From: Sandaracinus amylolyticus
GTDB taxonomy: Bacteria > Myxococcota_A > Polyangia > Polyangiales > Sandaracinaceae
Length of the DNA: 64,000 nucleotides
Direction: 5' to 3'
NCBI RefSeq assembly: GCF_021631985.1
Contig: NZ_CP070225.1
Span: 7,502,001-7,566,000, forward strand
Shown: piece by piece, positions 58,213-64,000 of the stretch
Numbering within the stretch: position 1 is the stretch's first letter
Layout of the letters: each line of letters begins with the position of its first letter
Program-made: the position numbers and the translations under genes
Notes under the pieces: model-generated
What the model saw: only the letters and a program-made list of their open reading frames with translations
What the model was told of the DNA's origin: nothing
The model's database searches: none

Positions 58213-61200
58213 TCAGCGCGCACCCTCGGCGCGCGAGAGCGGGCGAGCGGCGCTGCCTTCGACGCCCGCGCTCGGCGGGGGCCGGCACGGCAGCTCGACG
58301 ACGAGCTTCGTGCCGACGCCGAGCCGACTCTCCGCGCGGATCGTCCCGCCGTGGGCGATCACGATCGAGCGCGCGATGTAGAGCCCGATCCCCAGACCGC
58401 CGTAGTGCGCCCAGGGGACCGCGCGCTCGAACCGATTGAACACGTAGGGGAGGCGCGCGGGGTCGATGCCGATCCCGTGGTCCTCCACGATCAGCTCGGC
58501 CGTGTCGCCGACCTGCCGGATCCGGATCTCGATCGGGCGGCCCTCACCGAACTTCACCGCGTTGGAGACGAGGTTCGTGAGCACCTGCTCGACGCGGAGC
58601 GCGTCCCACGAGCCGACGACGCGCGCCGGGCTCTCGATGGTGACCGGGGATCCCTTGCTCCGGAGCTCGATCTCCATCTGCTGGACCACCTCGCGCGCCA
58701 GGTCGCCGAGGACCACCGCGCTCCGCTGGAGCGGGAGCCCCGACTGATCGATGCGCGCGACGTCGAGCAGCTCGTCGATCAGACGCTGGAGCTTGCGCGA
58801 CTGGCGCGCGATGAGCTCGAGCGGTCGCTCGAGCGCGAAGCCCGAGAGCGCCCTCGCGTCACCGCGCGCGACGCGGCTCAGCGCGTCGACCGCGAGCTTC
58901 AGCGAGGTCAGCGGAGTGCGGAGCTCGTGAGAGGCGACGGTGAGGAACTCCTCGCGCTGGCGGAGCGCGTGCTGGGTCTCGCGGAGCAGTCGCGCGTTGT
59001 CCATCGCGAGCGCCACGCGGCGCCCCAGCTCCTCGGCGAGCTCGACGTCCTCGGGGGCGAAGCGCCGCGGAGCGCGGGAGCCCAGCGTGAGCGCGCCGAG
59101 CGGCTGCTCGCGCACCGTCAGCGGGACGATGAGCGAGCTGCCGGCGCCGAGCGCACGAACGAGATCGACGTGGTGCTCGTCGACGCAGAACGCTCGGATC
59201 TGCTCGTCGGCCAGCTCGGGAACGTGGATCGAGGCGCCGCCCTGCAGCACCGCGGTGACCGGGGTCGGGGTGCCGATCCGCGCCGGATAGCGCTCGCAGA
59301 GCTCGCGGATCGTTGCGTGGAGCGAAGGGTCGCGGTGCGCGCCCGCTCTCCGCACGACCCGCCCCGACTCCACCAGATCGATCACCGCCCAGTCGCAGAG
59401 CGATCGGGTGCAGAGGCGCGCGAGCGACTCGAGCGTGCGGTCGGTGTCGAGGCTCGACGACACCAGCGCGGTGGCCTCGCCGAGCAGCGTCGCGCGGCGG
59501 CTCGCGGCCTCGGCTGCCACGCGCCCGGCGTGCTCTCGCTCGAGTAGGAGCGCGTTCTCGAGCGAGATCGCGGCCTGCGCGGCGAGCAGCTCGAGGACCG
59601 CCACGCGCTCCGGCGTGAACGCGCCCGCCACGATGTCGTTCTCGAGGTAGAGCACCGCGACCACGTCGGACTGGCGGCGGACCGGGAGGCAGAGCACCGA
59701 GCGCGGGCGCGACGCCGCGACCGTCGCGGCCCCGGCGAAGCGCCCGGGGTCCCGCGCGGCGTCGTCGAGCAGCACGCGCTCGTGAGTGCGCGCGACGTAG
59801 CGCTCCACCATCTGGGCGAACGCCGGTGACTCGCCGGTCGGCGCGGGCAGCTCCTCCAACGCGATCTCGTGCGGCGCGTCGAGCACGCCGCCGCGCAAGA
59901 GCGCGAGCCGCGCGCGCCGCGCGCCGCCCTCCTCGAGCACGACCCGCAGCAGCGTCTCGAAGAGCGCTTCGCGCACGATCGCGCCGGAGATGGTCTGGGA
60001 GGCCTTGATGACGGAGAGCAGATCGAGCTGCTCCGCGCTCACCGCCAAGGTCGCCGTCGGCCCCGGCGCCGTTCGCTGGGCGAGCTGCGGATGCGCGCGA
60101 TCGAGCTGCCGCACCTTCGCGTCGGCGCCCCAGCGCGCGTAGCTCGCGCGCGCCTCGCGGACGTACGCGTCGGCGACGAGCTTGAACCCCCTCGCGCGAT
60201 AGAAGCCCGACGCGACCTCGCACGCGATCGCCTCGTGATGCACGAACGCGCCGGCGCGCGCGGCGAGGATCGCCTCTTCGTAGCAGCGGGCCGCGCGCTC
60301 GGGATCGCCGTCGATCCGCGCGCGCTCGGCGGCCACGAGCGCGGCGCGGTGCCGGAAGTTCTCGGGACAGCTCTCCGCCCATCGCCGCAGGCGCGCGTCG
60401 TGGGCCTCGAGCGCGGCACGGAGGCGCGGCCGCTCGGCGTCGGGCGCGGCGTCGTGCATCGCGGCCCGCGCGAGCGCCGCGAAGAAGTGGTGCTCGGCGA
60501 GCTCGAGGAACGAGGGCGACGTCCAGAGCAGCGGCTCGGCGCGCTCGGCGGCGGCGACGGCCTCGGCGTGCTCGCCCGCGTGGAAGCGGACCTGCGTCTT
60601 CCGGATCCAGTACCAGCATGCGACGATCGCCAGGCGCGGGTCGCCCTCGACGTGTTGCTCGAACGCAGCCTCGGTGAAGTGCGCGTCGTCGAGAGTGGCC
60701 AGCGCGCGGGTGAGGCCGCGCAGCGAGCGCACGAGCTGGGCCTGCGTGGTGACGATGTCGATCACCAGACCGAAGCGCGCCTTCCGCACGAACTCGAGCG
60801 CTCGATCGATCTCGCGCTGGACCTCGGCGAGCGGTGCACCCTCGACGAGCAGGAGCGTGATCAGGTTGTTGCAGGCGTAGGACGCGAACGCGATGTCACC
60901 GCTCTCCACCCCGAACTCGAACGCCCGGCGCACGGTGTCGACCCCCGTCCGCACGTGCCGCGTCCAGGGGTTCACCAGCGCGCCGAAGCACATGTACACG
61001 CGCGCCTTGAACCGCAGCAGGCCGTGCTCGTCGACGAGGTCGAGCCCGACGCGACCGAATCGGAACCCGAGCTCGTGCTCGTCGAACTTCGCGCCGAAGA
61101 GCATGCCCACCCAGACGTAGGCGAAGCACGAAGCGTCGGAGTTGCCGTGCGCGAGGCTGAGGTTCACCGTCCGCCCGATGAGCAGGCAATTGAGGTCGTC

Positions 61201-63888
61201 GTCGCTGAAGAGCGCGGGCGAGTGGAGCATCATCAGCACGTCGATGAGCGCACGCAGGGTCGGGTCGGTCATCGGCGGCAGATCGAGCAGCGCCTCGACC
61301 TCGCGCGCGCCGAGGGCCCGCCGGACGGCGGCGACCTCCTCTCTCGCGAGCTCGGGCCCGGGGTGAGGGCTCCAGTCGATCCCGAACTCCCGCAGGCATG
61401 CGAGCCCGGCGTCGACGGCGTTGTCGATCCGATCCTGCTGCGTGTAGGCGACGATCTGGATGCACGCCACGGCCGCGAGGTCGGTGGGGCCGCGCGCCCG
61501 CGCCGCGAGCGCCGCGAGGTGCTCGACCGAAGACTCCAGCGCTCCGGTCAGATACTCGCAGTGTGCTCGCCCCAGCTCGAGCGCGAAGGTGAGCTCGTAG
61601 CGATCCTCCCAGGCGCGCTCGGGCAGCAGCGCGACGCCGCGCGCGAAGTACTCGAGCGCGGAGGCGAAGGCCGCCGAGCACTTGGCGCGAGCGCCCGCGG
61701 CGAGGTGGAGCTCGGCGACCCGCGCTCGCTCCTCGGGCGACGAGATCAGCGCGGCGCCCCGGCCCAGCTGACCGACGATGTCGAAGAGCCTCGCGTCGAG
61801 CGCGTCGGGCGGCGTGCGCGCGAGCAACAAGCGCCCGATCCGCAGGTGCAGCGCGGGACGCTCGGCCTCGGGCACCAACGAATAGGCGGCCTCCTGGACA
61901 CGATCGTGAGGGAAGCGATACGTGTGATCGAAGCGCAGGAGGAGGTCCTCCTCGAGCGCAGGGAGCAGGGCGACCTCGGGGTCGCGTTCGACGACCACGG
62001 CGAGCGTGCTCGCCCGCTCCGAGACTCCCATGCACGCCGCCACCCGGAGCACGTCCTGAGTCTCTCCGGGGAGCTTGCGCAGCTTCCCCACCATCAGCTC
62101 GACGACGTTGTCGGAGTGCTCCTTCGCCGCGATCTGCGACACGTCCCAGCGCCAGCGTCGCGACCCAGGATCGAACGCGACCGCGCCCTCGCGATGCAGC
62201 GCGGTGAGGAACTGGATCGTGAAGAACGGATTTCCGCCGGTCTTCGAGCGCACCAATCGCGCGAGCGGCGCCGCCTCCGCCCTCGAGCAGTGCAGCGTGT
62301 CGGCGACCAGCTCCGTGACGTGCTCGGCGCCGAGCGGCGCGAGCACGATGCTCCGCACCGGCGTCGTGCTCGCGCGCACCTGCTCGAGCGTCGCGACGAG
62401 CGGATGGTGCGAGTCGACCTCGTTGTCGCGATAGGCGACGACGAGCAGCAGATCGTGAGTCTCGGGGCTCGTCATCAGGTGACCGACGAGCCGCAGGCTC
62501 GCGTCGTCGGCCCACTGGAGGTCGTCGAGGAACACGGTCAGCGGCTGCTCGCGGCGCGTGAACGCGCCGAAGAACTGCCCCATCACGGCCTGCAGCCGCA
62601 TCTCCGACTCGCGCGCACCGAGCGGCGGGACCTGCGGCTGCGGGCCGAGGATCAGCCCGAGCTGCGGGATCAGATCCACGACCAGCGCCGCATTCGCGCC
62701 GAGCGCGGCGAGGAGTCGGTCGCGCCACTCCGACACCCGCTCCGGGCTCTCGGCAAGGATGTCGAGGACGAGCTCGCGGAACCCCTGGACGATCGTGGAG
62801 TACGGCACTTCGCGCCGCAGTCGCTCGAACTTCCCCGACACGAAGAGCCCGCGGCGCGCGACGAGCCAGCGATGCAGCTCGTGGACGACCGCCGACTTCC
62901 CGATGCCGGAGTACCCGGTGACCACCACGAGCTCGGGCTCGCCGGTCGACGCGACGGAGTCGAGCGTGTCTCGGAGCGCGCGGGTCTCGCGCTCGCGCCC
63001 GTAGAGCCTCTGAGGGATCAGGAATCGCTCCGAGAGGTCGCGCTCGCCGAGCGGGAACGGGACGATCCTTCCGTCTCGCTGCCACTGCTCGAGGCAGCGC
63101 CTCAGATCGTGCTCGAGCCCGGACGCGCTCTGGTAGCGCTCGTCGGGGGACTTCGCGAGCAGCTTGAGGACGATCTCGGCGAGCGCGCGCGGCACCGAGG
63201 GGCGCAGCTCGTCGGGTGAGGGCGGCCTCCGCGCGACGTGGGCATGCACCCAGCCCACCGCATCGCCAGCCTCGAACGGGAGGTGGGCCGTGAGCAGCTG
63301 GAAGAACATGACCCCGAGCGAGTAGAGATCGGAGCGGCTGTCGAGCGCTCGGTTCATCCGCCCGGTCTGCTCGGGAGAGACGTACGGCAGCGAGCCCTCG
63401 ATGAGGCGCGCGGGGCGCGCGGTCATCGCCTCTCGGCCCACGCGCGACGCGATCCCGAACCCGGTCAGCCGGACCTCGCAAGTGCTGGGCTCGACCAGGA
63501 CGTTCGCGGGCTTGACGTCCTTGTGGACCAGGCCGCGCCCGTGGATCGCGGCGAGCGACGCGGCAACGCGCACCGCGATCTCGAGGAAGCGGCCGAGCTC
63601 CATCGGCCCGCGCGCCAGCTCCTCGAGCGTCCTGCCGCCGAAGTCCGCCGCCTCGAGCGCGAGCCGTCCGCCGTAGGTCCGGAGCGCGAGGGGCTCGACG
63701 GCGGGCAAGCCCTGCAGCACGGCCCGGAGCGCGTGCTCGTTCCGGAGGCGCTCGATCTCACCGGGACGCTCACCCGAGGGGACCTTGAGCAGCACCGCGC
63801 GGCCATCGGCGCTGCGCACCGCGCGGAGCAGCGTCGCCTCGCTCGCCTCGGAGAGCGTCTCGATGATCGAGTACTCGCGGCCGGTCAT
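58213..63888 (-). CDS. Ser/Thr kinase-AAA-TPR-GAF-histidine kinase fusion (trifunctional sensor)
   Basis: A 1891-residue signalling protein. Residues ~1-270 are a kinase-like domain, with VLLKVP lysine and HKD (VHKDVKPANVL) but LTGFGIAS where DFG should be, so the metal Asp is missing. A STAND/AAA domain follows (~290-600) with GYSGIGKSAVV and TVFLDDLQWAD, then TPR-like helices (~640-1190). Two GAF domains (~1230-1560) precede a histidine kinase: TVASHELRTPLTSLK (phospho-His) and NLVSNAVKFG, DHGIGIDPARLPYVFNRF and GGLGIGLYIAR (HATPase). This architecture is known in myxobacteria and cyanobacteria. The ATG at 63888 has a GGGAGG directly before it, unusually close. The GMC gene follows at 9 bp. 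Confidence 0.92.
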   Translation of the reverse strand: MTGREYSIIETLSEASEATLLRAVRSADGRAVLLKVPSGERPGEIERLRNEHALRAVLQGLPAVEPLALRTYGGRLALEAADFGGRTLEELARGPMELGRFLEIAVRVAASLAAIHGRGLVHKDVKPANVLVEPSTCEVRLTGFGIASRVGREAMTARPARLIEGSLPYVSPEQTGRMNRALDSRSDLYSLGVMFFQLLTAHLPFEAGDAVGWVHAHVARRPPSPDELRPSVPRALAEIVLKLLAKSPDERYQSASGLEHDLRRCLEQWQRDGRIVPFPLGERDLSERFLIPQRLYGRERETRALRDTLDSVASTGEPELVVVTGYSGIGKSAVVHELHRWLVARRGLFVSGKFERLRREVPYSTIVQGFRELVLDILAESPERVSEWRDRLLAALGANAALVVDLIPQLGLILGPQPQVPPLGARESEMRLQAVMGQFFGAFTRREQPLTVFLDDLQWADDASLRLVGHLMTSPETHDLLLVVAYRDNEVDSHHPLVATLEQVRASTTPVRSIVLAPLGAEHVTELVADTLHCSRAEAAPLARLVRSKTGGNPFFTIQFLTALHREGAVAFDPGSRRWRWDVSQIAAKEHSDNVVELMVGKLRKLPGETQDVLRVAACMGVSERASTLAVVVERDPEVALLPALEEDLLLRFDHTYRFPHDRVQEAAYSLVPEAERPALHLRIGRLLLARTPPDALDARLFDIVGQLGRGAALISSPEERARVAELHLAAGARAKCSAAFASALEYFARGVALLPERAWEDRYELTFALELGRAHCEYLTGALESSVEHLAALAARARGPTDLAAVACIQIVAYTQQDRIDNAVDAGLACLREFGIDWSPHPGPELAREEVAAVRRALGAREVEALLDLPPMTDPTLRALIDVLMMLHSPALFSDDDLNCLLIGRTVNLSLAHGNSDASCFAYVWVGMLFGAKFDEHELGFRFGRVGLDLVDEHGLLRFKARVYMCFGALVNPWTRHVRTGVDTVRRAFEFGVESGDIAFASYACNNLITLLLVEGAPLAEVQREIDRALEFVRKARFGLVIDIVTTQAQLVRSLRGLTRALATLDDAHFTEAAFEQHVEGDPRLAIVACWYWIRKTQVRFHAGEHAEAVAAAERAEPLLWTSPSFLELAEHHFFAALARAAMHDAAPDAERPRLRAALEAHDARLRRWAESCPENFRHRAALVAAERARIDGDPERAARCYEEAILAARAGAFVHHEAIACEVASGFYRARGFKLVADAYVREARASYARWGADAKVRQLDRAHPQLAQRTAPGPTATLAVSAEQLDLLSVIKASQTISGAIVREALFETLLRVVLEEGGARRARLALLRGGVLDAPHEIALEELPAPTGESPAFAQMVERYVARTHERVLLDDAARDPGRFAGAATVAASRPRSVLCLPVRRQSDVVAVLYLENDIVAGAFTPERVAVLELLAAQAAISLENALLLEREHAGRVAAEAASRRATLLGEATALVSSSLDTDRTLESLARLCTRSLCDWAVIDLVESGRVVRRAGAHRDPSLHATIRELCERYPARIGTPTPVTAVLQGGASIHVPELADEQIRAFCVDEHHVDLVRALGAGSSLIVPLTVREQPLGALTLGSRAPRRFAPEDVELAEELGRRVALAMDNARLLRETQHALRQREEFLTVASHELRTPLTSLKLAVDALSRVARGDARALSGFALERPLELIARQSRKLQRLIDELLDVARIDQSGLPLQRSAVVLGDLAREVVQQMEIELRSKGSPVTIESPARVVGSWDALRVEQVLTNLVSNAVKFGEGRPIEIRIRQVGDTAELIVEDHGIGIDPARLPYVFNRFERAVPWAHYGGLGIGLYIARSIVIAHGGTIRAESRLGVGTKLVVELPCRPPPSAGVEGSAARPLSRAEGAR

Positions 63889-64000
63889 CCTCCCGTCTGC
63901 TCCCGCGCGCGGTACGCAGCGAGAAACATGCCGCGGCGCGGCTGGCGACCGGGGAGCGCCCGGTGAGGGGCGTGATGCATCGGCGCGAGCCGCCGCGCGA

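Noticed and set aside
63975-64000. Possible plus-strand gene starting at an ATG near the window end
   Set aside because: A GAGGGG lies just upstream, but only eight codons are visible, so nothing can be said about it.

Overview
This 64 kb window is very GC-rich chromosomal DNA with a strong G/C bias at third codon positions. The gene content points to a predatory or soil myxobacterium (Myxococcota), most likely of the Sandaracinaceae/Polyangia type: giant Ser/Thr kinases fused to AAA and TPR modules, lipoproteins with Asp-Ala-Gly linkers and DUF4215-type cysteine repeats, fibro-slime and IgGFc-binding secreted proteins, an FHA/sigma-54 activator and an RdgC-like pair. The taxonomic placement is inference from families. 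I saw no rRNA, tRNA, transposase, phage gene or CRISPR array, and no origin.

Layout. 1-8.0 kb: a truncated PAS sensor, an SDR/TetR divergent pair with palindromic operators, a cupin, a small secreted protein and a 1416-residue kinase/pseudo-cyclase/AAA/TPR regulator. 8.3-16.4 kb: a lipoprotein, a DUF2267-like protein, a large palindromic element, an alkyltransferase-like DNA repair protein, another lipoprotein, a MocR regulator divergent from a haloalkane dehalogenase, a TerB-COQ4 fusion, and two divergent ArsR modules (SdpR/SdpI, and ArsR-SRPBCC-RibD) with very readable promoters and operators. 17-25 kb: a cNMP-binding patatin lipase, an FHA sigma-54 activator, a Cys-rich lipoprotein, a 717-bp leader or intergenic region with hairpins and a secreted heme peroxidase. 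25-30 kb: GIY-YIG protein, Eis-like acetyltransferase, a tandem array of an 87-bp palindromic repeat, and surface lipoproteins. 30-41 kb, all on the minus strand: hybrid histidine kinase with an EAL response regulator, thiolase with FabF, and an AlgI-like MBOAT/SGNH/DUF2236 cluster followed upstream by a PEBP protein. 41-55 kb, mostly plus strand: VanW protein, beta-propeller and IgGFc-binding lipoproteins, MoxR ATPase with DUF2201/VWA partner, PepSY-like protein, a convergent S1 protease lipoprotein, RdgC-like pair, ferritin-like lipoprotein, metallo-beta-lactamase fold protein and a small CCG-x2-C-x2-C protein. 55-64 kb: HbpS/GlcG-like protein, hexapeptide acyltransferase, GMC oxidoreductase and a 1891-residue kinase/AAA/GAF/histidine kinase.

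Functional themes. About ten genes encode signalling or transcription proteins and at least eleven encode lipoproteins or other secreted proteins, so the window looks like a surface and environmental-sensing region rather than a single pathway. Several regulators sit divergently next to the genes they probably control, and inverted repeats lie in the shared promoters. The most unusual structural signals are the dispersed 87-bp palindromic repeat family (six copies at three loci), the 180-bp nested palindrome at 9664-9843, and an ArsR gene whose promoter is embedded in two identical-architecture palindromes and which appears to be leaderless. Many start codons were moved downstream of the longest open frame, using ribosome-binding sites, lipoboxes or domain boundaries; each entry says why.
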